DNA of 19,394 nt from an uncultured Oscillospiraceae bacterium (GCA_934615645.1 CAKTTR010000035.1:1-19394), one strand, 5' to 3'; counted from the first letter of the stretch, positions 1 through 8,383 are shown. Translations and numbers: made by a program. The notes: generated from the letters alone by a model not told the origin.

Positions 1-1187
1 GCGGCTCCGTCATCGCCGTGGCCGACGGCCAGTGTATGATGATCGTCGAGCAGGGCAAGGTCGTGGAGCTGTGCGCCGAGCCGGGCGAATTCGTCTTCGA
101 CGCGTCCACGGAGCCCTCCCTGTTTGCGGGCGAGCTGGGCCAGAGCATTCTGGATACCTTTGCCAGCATCGGCAAGCGCTTCCAGTTTGGCGGCCAGGCC
201 CCGCAGGACCAGCGGGTCTATTACTTCAATACCAAGGAGCTGACGGGCAACAAATACGGCACCCCCAGCCCCGTCCCCTTCCGGGTGGTGGACCAGAACG
301 TCGGCCTGGATGTCGATATCTCCATCCGCTGCTTCGGTGAATACAGCTACCGCGTCTGCGACCCGCTGCTGTTCTATACCAATGTCTGCGGCAATGTGAC
401 CGCCGCCTACCGCCGCGAGACCCTCGACGGCCAGCTGAAAACGGAACTGCTGACGGCCCTGCAGCCCGCCTTCGCCCGGATCTCCGACCTCGGCATCCGC
501 TACTCCGCCCTCCCCGGCCACACCATGGAGCTGGCCGACGCCCTGAACGACGTTCTGACGGAAAAGTGGCGCAAGCTCCGGGGCATCGAGATCGTCTCCG
601 TCGGCGTCTCCAGCGTCAAAGCCAGCGAGGAAGACGAGCAGATGATCAAGCAGCTGCAGCGCAACGCCGCCCTGCGGAACCCGACCATGGCCGCCGCGAC
701 TCTCGTCGGCGCCCAGGCTGCAGCGATGCAAGCCGCCGCAGCCAATGAAGCTGCAGGCCCTGCCATGGCCTTTATGGGCGCAAATATGGCAGGCCAGATG
801 GGCGGCATGAACGCCCAGTCCCTCTTCCAGATGGGCGCGCAGCAGCAAGCGCAGCAAGCCGCCCCCGGCAGCTGGACTTGCGCCTGCGGGCACACGGCCA
901 CCGGCAATTTCTGCCCCCAGTGCGGCGCGAAAAAGCCTGCGGACGATGCCTGGCAGTGCACCTGCGGTGAGACGGTCCACGGCAACTTCTGCCCCGCCTG
1001 CGGGTCCAAGCGCCCCGCGCGCTGGACCTGTGCCTGCGGTCAGGAGAACACCGGCCGCTTCTGCACCCAGTGCGGCGCACCGAAGCCGACTGCCCACACC
1101 TGCACCAAGTGCGGCTGGAAGGCGCAGGAGGGCGAAGCCGCCCCGAAATTCTGCCCCCAGTGCGGCGCGCCCTTTGCCCAGGGCTGA
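1..1187 (+). CDS. SPFH-domain (YdjI-like, virion-core family) protein with four C-terminal zinc ribbons, 5' end missing
   Basis: The reading frame is open to the left window edge (first whole codon at position 3), so the true start lies outside; the GTG at 18 is only the first possible start inside. The N-terminal two-thirds resembles B. subtilis YdjI and related SPFH/virion-core proteins: a beta-rich segment with the VYYFNTKE and PVPFRV-type stretches, followed by a helical part. An Ala/Gln/Met-rich linker lies at about 700-870. It is followed by four zinc ribbons: three near-tandem CxC...CxxC units (about 873-938, 951-1016, 1020-1085) and one CxxC...CxxC unit (about 1098-1182). No membrane segment is visible. 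In B. subtilis the homologue is encoded with the PspA-like YdjF and with YdjG and YdjH; YdjG-like and YdjH-like genes follow here. An envelope-associated scaffold role is inferred, and the ligand of the ribbons is unknown. Confidence 0.82.
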   Translation, partial: GSVIAVADGQCMMIVEQGKVVELCAEPGEFVFDASTEPSLFAGELGQSILDTFASIGKRFQFGGQAPQDQRVYYFNTKELTGNKYGTPSPVPFRVVDQNVGLDVDISIRCFGEYSYRVCDPLLFYTNVCGNVTAAYRRETLDGQLKTELLTALQPAFARISDLGIRYSALPGHTMELADALNDVLTEKWRKLRGIEIVSVGVSSVKASEEDEQMIKQLQRNAALRNPTMAAATLVGAQAAAMQAAAANEAAGPAMAFMGANMAGQMGGMNAQSLFQMGAQQQAQQAAPGSWTCACGHTATGNFCPQCGAKKPADDAWQCTCGETVHGNFCPACGSKRPARWTCACGQENTGRFCTQCGAPKPTAHTCTKCGWKAQEGEAAPKFCPQCGAPFAQG

Positions 1188-1234
1188 TCCGCTGCCCACC
1201 CCATTCTAAATTCTAAAAATCAGGAGGCATCCCC

Positions 1235-2353
1235 ATGGCAACGCAAACGGTCAATTACCAATGCCCGTCCTGTACCGGGCCCCTGCACTACAACAGCGCG
1301 GCGGGAAAACTCTCCTGCGACTACTGCGGCTCCGAATTTGACGTCGCCGAGATCGAAGCCCTCTACGCCAAAAAAGCCGCCGAGGCCGAGCAGAACGCCG
1401 AACGCAACGCGCAGGCCGCCCCGGAGGAAGCCTGGGACACCGCCAGCGCCGGCACCCAGTGGGACGAAGCCGAAGCCGCAAAGCTGCGCACCTATGTCTG
1501 CACCTCCTGCGGCGCGGAACTCATCTGCGACGAGACGACCGCCGCCACCGCCTGCGTCTACTGCGGCAACCCAACGGTCATCCCCGGCCAGTTTTCCGGG
1601 GCCCTACGGCCGGACTACGTCCTCCCCTTCCGCCTGGAAAAGAAGGATGCCGTTGCCGCTTTGGAAAAATACTATAAGAAAAAGCGCTTTCTCCCCAAAT
1701 CCTTCCGCACCCACAACCAGATTGAAAAGCTGCAGGGCGTCTACGTGCCCTTCTGGCTCTTCGACGGCGAATCCGAGGGCAGCGTTCAGCTAAACGCCAC
1801 CCGCTCCCACTCCTACACGACGAACGACGAGGAAGTGACGATCACCGAGCACTACCAGCTCGACCGCGCCGGGCGCTGCCGCTTCGAGCGCATCCCCGTC
1901 GACGGCTCCACCAAAATGCCTGACGCCCATATGGACGCCATCGAGCCCTTCGATTTCAGTGGTCTGGAGCCCTTCACCTTGGCTTACTTACCCGGCTACC
2001 TGGCCGATAAATACGATGTCGACGCCAACGCCAGCGCCCCCCGGGCCGAGCATCGGGCAGAGAATACGACCGTCCGTATGCTGACGGCCACCGCCAAGGG
2101 CTACAGCACCGTCAGCGTCGTCTCCCAGGATATCCGCCTGCACCGGGGCGCAGTGAAATACGCCCTGCTGCCCGTCTGGATGCTGCACACAAAATGGCAA
2201 GGCAAGGATTTCCTCTTCGCCATGAACGGCCAGACCGGCAAGCTCATCGGCGATCTGCCCGTCTCCCGGGGCAAATTCTGGGCCTGGCTCGGCGGGATGA
2301 CCGGCGTCCTGACGCTGCTTCTGGCGGCACTGGACTACTTCTTCCTGCTTTGA
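1235..2353 (+). CDS. YdjG-like TFIIB-type zinc-ribbon protein with C-terminal membrane anchor
   Basis: The 372-residue product carries two four-cysteine zinc ribbons: C10/C13 with C28/C31, and C89/C92 with C107/C110. They are separated by an Ala/Glu-rich, probably helical spacer. Residues about 120-335 form a domain I recognise only as that of the YdjG-type family, often labelled 'TFIIB-type zinc ribbon-containing protein'. Despite that label nothing supports a role in transcription. The last 25 residues are one hydrophobic segment ending at the C-terminus (WAWLGGMTGVLTLLLAALDY), so the protein is probably tail-anchored with its zinc ribbons in the cytoplasm. The ATG at 1235 follows a strong AGGAGG site. 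It lies 47 bases after the SPFH gene and 15 bases before the TPM gene, so the three are probably one operon. Function is unknown; a link to envelope stress is inferred from the neighbours. Confidence 0.78.
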   Translation: MATQTVNYQCPSCTGPLHYNSAAGKLSCDYCGSEFDVAEIEALYAKKAAEAEQNAERNAQAAPEEAWDTASAGTQWDEAEAAKLRTYVCTSCGAELICDETTAATACVYCGNPTVIPGQFSGALRPDYVLPFRLEKKDAVAALEKYYKKKRFLPKSFRTHNQIEKLQGVYVPFWLFDGESEGSVQLNATRSHSYTTNDEEVTITEHYQLDRAGRCRFERIPVDGSTKMPDAHMDAIEPFDFSGLEPFTLAYLPGYLADKYDVDANASAPRAEHRAENTTVRMLTATAKGYSTVSVVSQDIRLHRGAVKYALLPVWMLHTKWQGKDFLFAMNGQTGKLIGDLPVSRGKFWAWLGGMTGVLTLLLAALDYFFLL

Positions 2354-2368
2354 AAGGGGGCGGCAACG

Positions 2369-3217
2369 ATGAAAAAACGTCTTTCCATCCTTTTGGCCCT
2401 CCTGGTGGCCACTGCGCTCCTGCTCGCCCTCCCGGCCCTGGCCAGCGACGGCGCGCCGTACATCCGCGATGAAGCGGTGCTCCTGACCTTCGACGAAGAA
2501 ATGGCCCTGGAGGAACAGGCCCAGTCCATCGCCGACAGCGCCGGCTGCGCCGTCTATGTCCTGACCGTCGATTCCATCGGCAGCCAGACCATCCGGGACT
2601 TTGCCAAGGACTACTACACCGATCACGCCCTGGGCTATGGCGACGGGCGCAACGGCATCCTCTTCTGCATCTCCATGGAGGGCCGGGATTATGTCACCGT
2701 CACCTACGGGAAGGACCCGAGCGACGATACCACCTACGGCATCGGCATCACCGCCTTCTCCGACGCCCGCGTCGAAGCGCTGGAGGACGCTGTCGTCCCC
2801 AGCCTCTCCGACGGCGATTACGCCGGTGCGTTTACGACGTATCTCGACACCTGCGCAAACTACCTCGAAACGGCGGACGCCGGGAGCGAGGATTACACGA
2901 ATTACGACGACAATTACAACTACGACGATGGCGCGTACCACAGCGGCTTCTACTTCCCCCTCTCGCACCTGGCCATCATCTTCCTCATCGCCTTCGTCAT
3001 CGCTCTCATCGTCTGCCTAATCTGGCGCGCCCAGATGAAGACAGCCCGCGCCGCCACCCAGGCAGACCACTACGTCCCCCAGGGCGGCTTCCAGCTCACC
3101 CATGAGCGCGATACCTTCCTCTACCGCACCGAGTCCCGCCGCCGCATCGAGCGGGATAACGACCACGGCGGCGTCGACCACGACGGCTTCGGCGGCAGCT
3201 CCGGCGGCAAATTCTGA
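2369..3217 (+). CDS. Secreted, membrane-anchored TPM-domain protein (YdjH/YgcG-like)
   Basis: The 282-residue product starts with a clear signal peptide (MKKR, hydrophobic core, probable cleavage after ALA at residue 25). A TPM domain follows at about residues 30-165; its family-typical pattern is visible in the YVLTVDS, A..YY...LGYG and NGILFCIS stretches. Next come an Asp/Tyr-rich linker (about 170-191), one transmembrane helix (about 201-219) and a charged, Gly-rich tail ending in GGSSGGKF. The TPM domain should therefore lie outside the membrane and the tail in the cytoplasm. TPM domains were named for a phosphatase (TLP18.3) and also occur in photosystem II repair factors, but phosphatase activity here is unproven. 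The start at 2369 has an AAGGGGG site 8 bases upstream. Its placement behind the SPFH and zinc-ribbon genes matches the B. subtilis ydjGHI gene set. Confidence 0.8.
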   Translation: MKKRLSILLALLVATALLLALPALASDGAPYIRDEAVLLTFDEEMALEEQAQSIADSAGCAVYVLTVDSIGSQTIRDFAKDYYTDHALGYGDGRNGILFCISMEGRDYVTVTYGKDPSDDTTYGIGITAFSDARVEALEDAVVPSLSDGDYAGAFTTYLDTCANYLETADAGSEDYTNYDDNYNYDDGAYHSGFYFPLSHLAIIFLIAFVIALIVCLIWRAQMKTARAATQADHYVPQGGFQLTHERDTFLYRTESRRRIERDNDHGGVDHDGFGGSSGGKF

Positions 3218-3227
3218 CCTTGCCGGT

Positions 3228-3256
3228 TTGACACGCCGCCCGCCCTGCGGTACAAT
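3228..3256 (+). promoter_or_regulatory. Sigma-A promoter of the rlmA-prfA operon
   Basis: A perfect -35 box TTGACA (3228-3233) is separated by exactly 17 bases from a -10 box TACAAT (3251-3256). Transcription should start near 3263, giving a leader of about 70 bases before rlmA at 3332. The -35 box begins 11 bases after the stop of the TPM gene and I see no terminator between them, so read-through from the upstream operon is possible. The leader contains a small GC hairpin (3270-3281) of unclear meaning. Confidence 0.85.
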
Positions 3257-3331
3257 CATTTCCCCGCCCGCCGCCTGCGGCAGACAGGGCGAAAATGCCA
3301 AGATCCCCCGCCGGAAAGGAGCGACAAAGCC

Positions 3332-4180
3332 ATGCCAAACCCCATCTGCCCCCTGTGCGGGCAGAAGCTCACGACCGGCGCTTCCCCCTGGCGCTGCCCA
3401 AATGGACACTGCTTCGACGTCGCGCGGCAGGGTTATGTCAACCTCCTGCCGGTGCAGCAGAAGCACGCCCGGCACCCGGGAGATACCCCGGCCCAGGTCG
3501 CAGCCCGCAAGCGGTTTTTGGACGCCGGGTTTTACACCCCCATCCGCGACACGGCCCTGGCCCTGCTGCAGCCCCATCTGCCGCCCCGCCCCAGCCTGCT
3601 GGACGCCGGATGCGGCGAGGGCTATTACAGCGCCGCCCTGGCCGAGGCGCTGCACGCCGAGCTTTGGGGCGTCGATATCTCCAAGGACGCGGTGCGTTAC
3701 GCCGCCGTCCGCTATCGCCCCGGGCATTGGATCGCCGCCAGCGCGGCCCATCTGCCCTTCCCGGGCGGCTGCTTTGACGCTGTTCTCAGTCTCTTCGCCC
3801 TGACCATGGCGGAGGAATTTGCCCGGGTGCTGCGCCCTGGCGGCCTGTTTTTGCAGGTCCTGGCGGGGGAGGAGCATCTGCTGGGCCTCAAGCGGCTCAT
3901 CTACCCCGAGCTGCTGCACCGGCCCAAGCATCCGCCCCACCCGGCGGGCTTCGACCTTTTGGAGGAGCGGACGCTCTCGTTTTCCTTCACCCTGACGGCC
4001 CAGCAGCAGATCCAGGATCTGCTTGCCATGACGCCCCACTACTGGCGCATCACCAAGGCCGGGGCCGAAGCTGCCGCCGCGCAAGAATCTTTAAAGGACA
4101 CGGCCCAGGTGGTCTTCCGCCTGTTCCGCGCCGCAAAGGAGCCAAACCATGCTGGAGAAACTCAAGCAGCTGGAAAATAA
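3332..4180 (+). CDS. rlmA: 23S rRNA (guanine-N1)-methyltransferase, RlmA family
   Basis: The 282-residue product begins with the zinc finger of the RlmA/RrmA family, C6-x2-C9 and C22-x3-H26, followed by the FDVARQGYVNLL signature. A class I SAM-dependent methyltransferase fold comes next, with its SAM-binding loop LDAGCGEG at about residues 90-97. Members methylate N1 of G745 (Gram-negative type) or G748 (Gram-positive type, as in TlrB) in hairpin 35 of 23S rRNA. The Firmicute context suggests G748, but the sequence alone does not decide it. The ATG at 3332 has an AAAGGAG site 10 bases upstream. The 3' end overlaps prfA by 32 bases, implying translational coupling. It is the first gene of an operon of mostly translation-related genes. 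Confidence 0.9.
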   Translation: MPNPICPLCGQKLTTGASPWRCPNGHCFDVARQGYVNLLPVQQKHARHPGDTPAQVAARKRFLDAGFYTPIRDTALALLQPHLPPRPSLLDAGCGEGYYSAALAEALHAELWGVDISKDAVRYAAVRYRPGHWIAASAAHLPFPGGCFDAVLSLFALTMAEEFARVLRPGGLFLQVLAGEEHLLGLKRLIYPELLHRPKHPPHPAGFDLLEERTLSFSFTLTAQQQIQDLLAMTPHYWRITKAGAEAAAAQESLKDTAQVVFRLFRAAKEPNHAGETQAAGK

Positions 4181-5237
4181 ATACCTCGAGCTCTCCGCCC
4201 GGGCCGAGCAGCCGGATTTCTACGCCGACCCGGCCAAGGCTGCCAAATACCTCAAGGAGCAGCGGGAGCTGGAGCCCATCGTCACCGCCTACCGCGCCTG
4301 GCGCGCCTGCGCCCAGAATATGGACGACGCCCTCGCCATGATGGCCGGGGAGCAGGACGAGGACCTCAAGGCCATGTGCCAGGAGGAATACCAAGAAAAC
4401 AAAACCCGCCGCGAAGAACTAGAGCAGCAGCTCAAGCTCCTGCTCCTGCCGCGGGACCCGAACGACGAGAAAAACGTCCTGATGGAGATCCGCGTCGGCG
4501 TCGGCGGCGAGGAGAGCGCCCTGTTTGCCCACAGCCTCTTCCGGATGTATTCCATGTACGCCGCCGCCCGGGGCTGGAAGCTGGAGCTGCTCAACTACAC
4601 CGAGACAGAACTGGGCGGCATCAAGGAAGCCGACTTCCTCGTGTGCGGCGCCGGTGCCTACTCCCGGCTGAAATTCGAATCCGGCGTCCACCGGGTCCAG
4701 CGCGTCCCGGAGACAGAATCCGGCGGCCGCGTCCACACGTCAACGGCGACGGTGGCCGTCCTGCCGGAGATGGAAGCCGTCGATGTCGCGCTGCGGCCGG
4801 AGGATATCGAGATGCAGGTCTACCGCGCCTCCGGCGCTGGCGGGCAGCATGTCAACAAGACCTCCTCCGCCGTACGGCTCATCCACAAGCCGACGGGTAT
4901 CGTCGTCGCCTGCCAGGAGGAGCGCAGCCAGGTCCAGAACCGGGAAAAGTGCATGGCCATGCTGGCCTCCAAGCTCTATCAGATCGAGCAGGAGCGGGTC
5001 GAATCGGCGACGAACGCCACCCGCCGCAGCCAGGTCGGCTCCGGGATGCGCAACGAGCGCATCCGCACCTACAACTTCCCCCAGGGCCGGGTGACGGACC
5101 ACCGCATCGGCCTGACCCTCTACAAGCTGGACGCCATTCTAAACGGCGACCTGGACGAGATCCTCGACGCCCTCATGACCCAAGACCAAGCCGACCGACT
5201 GCAGCGCAGCGAGGACGGCGAAAGGACGAACACCTGA
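4149..5237 (+). CDS. prfA: Peptide chain release factor 1 (RF1)
   Basis: The 362-residue product has the normal RF1 length. It carries the GGQ motif (G231-G232-Q233) that triggers peptidyl-tRNA hydrolysis, and the stop-codon recognition tripeptide P187-E188-T189, a PxT type that marks RF1 (UAA/UAG) as opposed to the SPF type of RF2. The surrounding VHRVQRVP and GRVHTSTATVAVLPE stretches are typical. The start codon lies inside the end of rlmA, with an AAAGGAG site about 10 bases upstream at 4135. The stop codon overlaps the next start as TGATG. The Gln-methyltransferase gene prmC, which often follows prfA in Firmicutes, is absent here and must be elsewhere or missing. Confidence 0.97.
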   Translation: MLEKLKQLENKYLELSARAEQPDFYADPAKAAKYLKEQRELEPIVTAYRAWRACAQNMDDALAMMAGEQDEDLKAMCQEEYQENKTRREELEQQLKLLLLPRDPNDEKNVLMEIRVGVGGEESALFAHSLFRMYSMYAAARGWKLELLNYTETELGGIKEADFLVCGAGAYSRLKFESGVHRVQRVPETESGGRVHTSTATVAVLPEMEAVDVALRPEDIEMQVYRASGAGGQHVNKTSSAVRLIHKPTGIVVACQEERSQVQNREKCMAMLASKLYQIEQERVESATNATRRSQVGSGMRNERIRTYNFPQGRVTDHRIGLTLYKLDAILNGDLDEILDALMTQDQADRLQRSEDGERTNT

Positions 5238-6283
5238 TGAAGACCCAACTTCTCCCGGCCAGCGCGCCGGATACCGCGGCCATCGCCGCAAAGCTCCTGC
5301 GAGACGGCGAGCTCGTCGCCCTGCCGACGGAGACCGTCTACGGCCTCGGCGCCAACGGGTTTGACAGCGACGCCGTCGCCCGCATTTTCAAAGCCAAGGG
5401 CCGCCCGCAGGACAACCCCCTGATCCTCCACATCAGTGACCCAGTCAAGATGGACCACTGCTGCCACCATATCCCCGACAGCGCCTGGTATCTGGCCCGG
5501 CTGTTCTGGCCCGGCCCGCTGACGATGATCCTGCCCGCCCGGCAGATCATCCCCGCCGCGACGACGGCCGGTCTGCCGACCGTCGCCATCCGCTGCCCGG
5601 CCTCGCCCATTACCCGGGAAATTATCCGCCAGGCGGGCATCCCCATCGCCGCCCCCTCGGCCAATCTCTCCGGCAAGCCCTCGACGACGACAGCCCAGCA
5701 CGTCCTCCACGACTACGGAACGGACGGCCCCCTGGCCGCCATTGTCGACGGCGGTCCCTGTCAAGTCGGCCTGGAATCGACGATCGTCGATCTGACCGGC
5801 CCGGTCCCCTGCCTGCTCCGCCCCGGCGGCATCACGCCGGAGCAGCTGCGCCAGGCCCTGGGCCAGCTGGAGATCGACCCGGCTGTCGCCGGGCAGTGCG
5901 GCGCGGACGTCCGCCCCAAGGCCCCGGGGATGAAATACCGCCACTACGCCCCCGAGGCCCAGGTCATTATCATCACCGGCCCCCGCCAGGCGGCGGCGGA
6001 CTATATCCATGCCCACTTCGCCCCGGGCGACGCCGTCCTCTGCTTTGCCGAGGAAGCGCCGCTCTATGCCGGGCTCCAGCCCGTCGCCTACGGCCGGGAG
6101 GACGACCCGGCGACGCTTTGCCAAGGCCTATTTGCCGCCCTGCGCCAGCTGGATAGCACCTGCCACGGGACGATCTACGCCCGCTGCCCCGAAGGCGGCG
6201 GCATGGCCTACGCCGTGCAGAACCGGCTCAAAAAAGCGGCGGGCTTTCATATCGTAAACGCCGCAGAGGGAGGAAGCGTATGA
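5237..6283 (+). CDS. L-threonylcarbamoyladenylate synthase (TsaC2/Sua5/YwlC type)
   Basis: The enzyme makes threonylcarbamoyl-AMP from threonine, bicarbonate and ATP, the first step of t6A37 modification in ANN-reading tRNAs. The 348-residue product has the YrdC-like domain at about residues 10-205, with the LPTETVYGLG motif, the FKAKGRP basic motif and the APSANLSG motif. A linker (RPKAPGMKYRHYAPEA) leads to a C-terminal Sua5 domain (about 225-345), so this is the long Sua5/YwlC form and not short TsaC. The frame is open far upstream inside prfA, but the ATG at 5237, overlapping the prfA stop (TGATG) with an AAAGGA site, gives the correct family N-terminus. B. subtilis ywlC also lies near prfA. 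The gene ends in an ATGA overlap with coaE. Confidence 0.94.
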   Translation: MKTQLLPASAPDTAAIAAKLLRDGELVALPTETVYGLGANGFDSDAVARIFKAKGRPQDNPLILHISDPVKMDHCCHHIPDSAWYLARLFWPGPLTMILPARQIIPAATTAGLPTVAIRCPASPITREIIRQAGIPIAAPSANLSGKPSTTTAQHVLHDYGTDGPLAAIVDGGPCQVGLESTIVDLTGPVPCLLRPGGITPEQLRQALGQLEIDPAVAGQCGADVRPKAPGMKYRHYAPEAQVIIITGPRQAAADYIHAHFAPGDAVLCFAEEAPLYAGLQPVAYGREDDPATLCQGLFAALRQLDSTCHGTIYARCPEGGGMAYAVQNRLKKAAGFHIVNAAEGGSV

Positions 6284-6894
6284 AGATCATCGGCATCACC
6301 GGCGGCACCGGCTGCGGCAAGACGACGGCCCTGCACATCCTGCAGGAGCTGGGCGCCTACTGCATCGACTGCGACGCCGTCTATCACGAGCTTCTCGAGA
6401 CCTGCCCCGCGCTGCGGGCGGAGATCGTCGAGGCCTTCCCCGCCTGCGCCCCCGGCGGCGTATTCGACCGCAAGGAATTGGGCAAGCTTGTCTTTGCAGA
6501 CCAAGCCGCCCTGCAGCGCTTGAATGAGATCACGAACGGCTACGTCTTTGCCAAGGTCAGCTTCCTGCTGGACGAGGCCGCCCGGAAAGGGTATCCCGCC
6601 GCTGCCATCGACGCCATCGGCCTGCTGGAGAGCGGCCTGACGCTCCTGTGCCACACGACGGTGGCCATCACCGCGCCGCGGGAGGCCCGCCTGGCGCGCC
6701 TGCTGGCCCGGGAGCCCATCTCCCCCGCCTACGCCCAGGCCAGGATCGACGCCCAGCGCACGGACGAGGAGTTTTCGGCCCTGTGCCGCCATACCCTGCA
6801 CAACGATTCGACCCAGGCCGCCTTTGAAGCCGCCTGCCGCCAATTATTCACCGAGTTGTTACACGAAAGGAGTTTTCACTGTGAGCGAGAATGA
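6280..6894 (+). CDS. coaE: Dephospho-CoA kinase
   Basis: This is the last enzyme of coenzyme A synthesis; it phosphorylates the 3'-hydroxyl of the ribose of dephospho-CoA with ATP. The 204-residue product has the family's usual length, a P-loop GGTGCGKT at residues 8-15, the DCDAVYHELL motif matching the family's DADxxxH pattern, and an IDAIGLLESGL stretch where the usual DVPLLFE motif lies. The start overlaps the tsaC stop as ATGA and has a GGAGG site 6 bases upstream. The 3' end overlaps the likely GTG start of the next gene by 14 bases. CoA supply also serves the acetyl-CoA pathway encoded on the opposite strand, but nothing here shows a direct link. Confidence 0.94.
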   Translation: MKIIGITGGTGCGKTTALHILQELGAYCIDCDAVYHELLETCPALRAEIVEAFPACAPGGVFDRKELGKLVFADQAALQRLNEITNGYVFAKVSFLLDEAARKGYPAAAIDAIGLLESGLTLLCHTTVAITAPREARLARLLAREPISPAYAQARIDAQRTDEEFSALCRHTLHNDSTQAAFEAACRQLFTELLHERSFHCERE

Positions 6895-8275
6895 GACCCT
6901 GCGTCAGCAGCTGCTGTACGCCCCCAAGAACGGCTACGACCGCCTGTCCGAAACCGACCGCGTCGCCATGGCCGCCTACTGCCAGGACTATATGCACTTC
7001 CTGGACGCCGCGAAGACCGAGCGCGAGGCCGTGACCGAGACCATCCGCATGGCCGAAGGCGCGGGCTTTACCGCCTACACCCCCGGTATGCGCCTGAAGC
7101 CCGGCGCGAAGATCTATTGGAACAACCGCCACAAGAGCGTCCTCTTCGCCGTCATCGGCAAGCGCTCCCTGGCCGACGGCGTCCACATCTGCGCCGCCCA
7201 TATCGACTCCCCCCGCCTGGACCTCAAGCCCAACCCCATGTATGAGGACAGCGAGCTGGGCTATTTCAAGACCCATTACTACGGCGGCATCAAAAAATAC
7301 CAGTGGACGACGATCCCCCTGGCCCTGCACGGCGTCATCTGCCGCCGCGACGGCGTCAAGATCGACGTCAGCATCGGCGAGGACCCGGCAGACCCCGTCC
7401 TCTATATCCCGGACCTGCTCATCCACCTGGCAGGCGACCAGATGAAAAAGCCCCTGGCCACCGGCGTGACTGCCGAGCAGCTGAATGTCCTGCTGGGCTC
7501 CGAGCCCCTGGCCGGCGACGACGGCGCGGACCGGGTCAAGCTGGCCCTGCTGAACCTGCTCTTCCAGCGCTACGGCATCACGGAAGCCGACTTCCTGACG
7601 GCGGAGCTGACCATGGTCCCCGCAGCCAAGGCCTGCGAAGTCGGCCTGGACCGCAGCATGATCGGCGCCTACGGCCATGACGACCGCGTCTGCGCCTACG
7701 CCGCCTTTGCCCCGCTGCTGGATCTGGATGTTCCATCCTACACCGCCGTCTGTGTCCTGGCGGACAAAGAAGAGATCGGCTCCGTCGGCGTCTCCGGCAT
7801 GCAGAGCCGCTGCTTTGAGACCTTCCTGGGCGACCTGTGCCAGAGCCAGGGTGTGCCCCTGCGCCGCTGCCTGGAGCACGCATTCTGCCTCTCGGCCGAC
7901 GTCACCAACGCCTTCGACCCGACGTTTGCCGATACCTGCGACCGCCGCAACAACGCCAAGCTGAATTACGGCATCGGCGTGTGCAAATACACCGGGGCCC
8001 GGGGCAAATCCGGCGCGTCCGACGCGGCAGCAGAGGTCGTCAGCTATATCGCCCGTCTGTTTGACGAGAACGACGTCATCTGGCAGACGGCGACCCTCGG
8101 CAAGGTCGACCAGGGCGGCGGCGGCACCGTCGCGGCTTATATGGCAAACCGCAACATCGAAACACTGGATGCCGGCGTCCCCGTGCTCTCCATGCACGCC
8201 CCGATGGAAGTCGTCTCCAAGCTCGACGCCTATATGACCGCCAAAGGCATGCGCGCCTTCTACGAAGCACCCTGA
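6881..8275 (+). CDS. M18-family zinc aminopeptidase
   Basis: The likely start is the GTG at 6881, with an AAAGGAG site 8 bases upstream, giving 464 residues. An in-frame ATG at 6824 would begin deep inside coaE and add a stretch unlike the family. Metal-site segments typical of M18 aminopeptidases are visible in order: AAHIDSPRLD (H107), GHDDRVCAY (D267/D268), ADKEEIGSVG (E297/E298), SADVTNAFDP and SMHAPMEVVSKLD (H439). Family members form large cytoplasmic complexes that remove N-terminal residues, often acidic ones, from peptides. This is the last gene of the rlmA operon and is followed by two hairpins, the second a strong terminator. The exact substrate preference cannot be told from sequence. 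Confidence 0.93.
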   Translation: MSENETLRQQLLYAPKNGYDRLSETDRVAMAAYCQDYMHFLDAAKTEREAVTETIRMAEGAGFTAYTPGMRLKPGAKIYWNNRHKSVLFAVIGKRSLADGVHICAAHIDSPRLDLKPNPMYEDSELGYFKTHYYGGIKKYQWTTIPLALHGVICRRDGVKIDVSIGEDPADPVLYIPDLLIHLAGDQMKKPLATGVTAEQLNVLLGSEPLAGDDGADRVKLALLNLLFQRYGITEADFLTAELTMVPAAKACEVGLDRSMIGAYGHDDRVCAYAAFAPLLDLDVPSYTAVCVLADKEEIGSVGVSGMQSRCFETFLGDLCQSQGVPLRRCLEHAFCLSADVTNAFDPTFADTCDRRNNAKLNYGIGVCKYTGARGKSGASDAAAEVVSYIARLFDENDVIWQTATLGKVDQGGGGTVAAYMANRNIETLDAGVPVLSMHAPMEVVSKLDAYMTAKGMRAFYEAP

Positions 8276-8290
8276 TCAAAAAGAAACCGC

Positions 8291-8322
8291 CCCCGGCGCA
8301 GACCTTACGTCTGCGCCAGGGG
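8291..8322 (+). other. GC-rich hairpin directly after the M18 gene
   Basis: A perfect 9-bp stem (8295-8303 with 8309-8317, 5-base loop) is extended by four more G-C pairs across a single bulged A at 8318. No T-run follows, so it is unlikely to terminate transcription alone. It sits just before the true terminator and may protect the mRNA 3' end. Confidence 0.6.
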
Positions 8323-8326
8323 CCCC

Positions 8327-8362
8327 AAAACCCGCCGCCGGGCTTCCCGCGGCGGGTTTTTT
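8327..8362 (+). terminator. Rho-independent terminator of the rlmA to M18 operon
   Basis: A perfect 12-bp stem, AAAACCCGCCGC (8327-8338) with 8349-8360, is followed by six consecutive T (8357-8362, partly within the stem). The 10-base loop can add GGG/CCC pairs. It lies about 50 bases after the M18 stop codon and ends before the ksgA promoter. Confidence 0.9.
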
Positions 8363-8383
8363 GCGCCTGCGGTACGCAGTGGA

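Noticed and set aside
1188..1234. Short direct repeat of ATTCTAAA in the gap between the SPFH and zinc-ribbon genes.
   Set aside because: Two copies of eight bases in an AT-rich ribosome-site region; too short to interpret.
4376..5236. In-frame upstream extension of the Sua5-type gene, which would give a 635-residue fusion.
   Set aside because: The extension lies wholly inside prfA in another frame and is Pro/Arg-rich nonsense. The ATG at 5237 gives the correct family N-terminus.
6848..8197. A 449-codon open frame on the - strand opposite the M18 aminopeptidase gene.
   Set aside because: Shadow of a well-supported peptidase gene; the translation is rich in Gly, Val, Gln and Asp with no domain.
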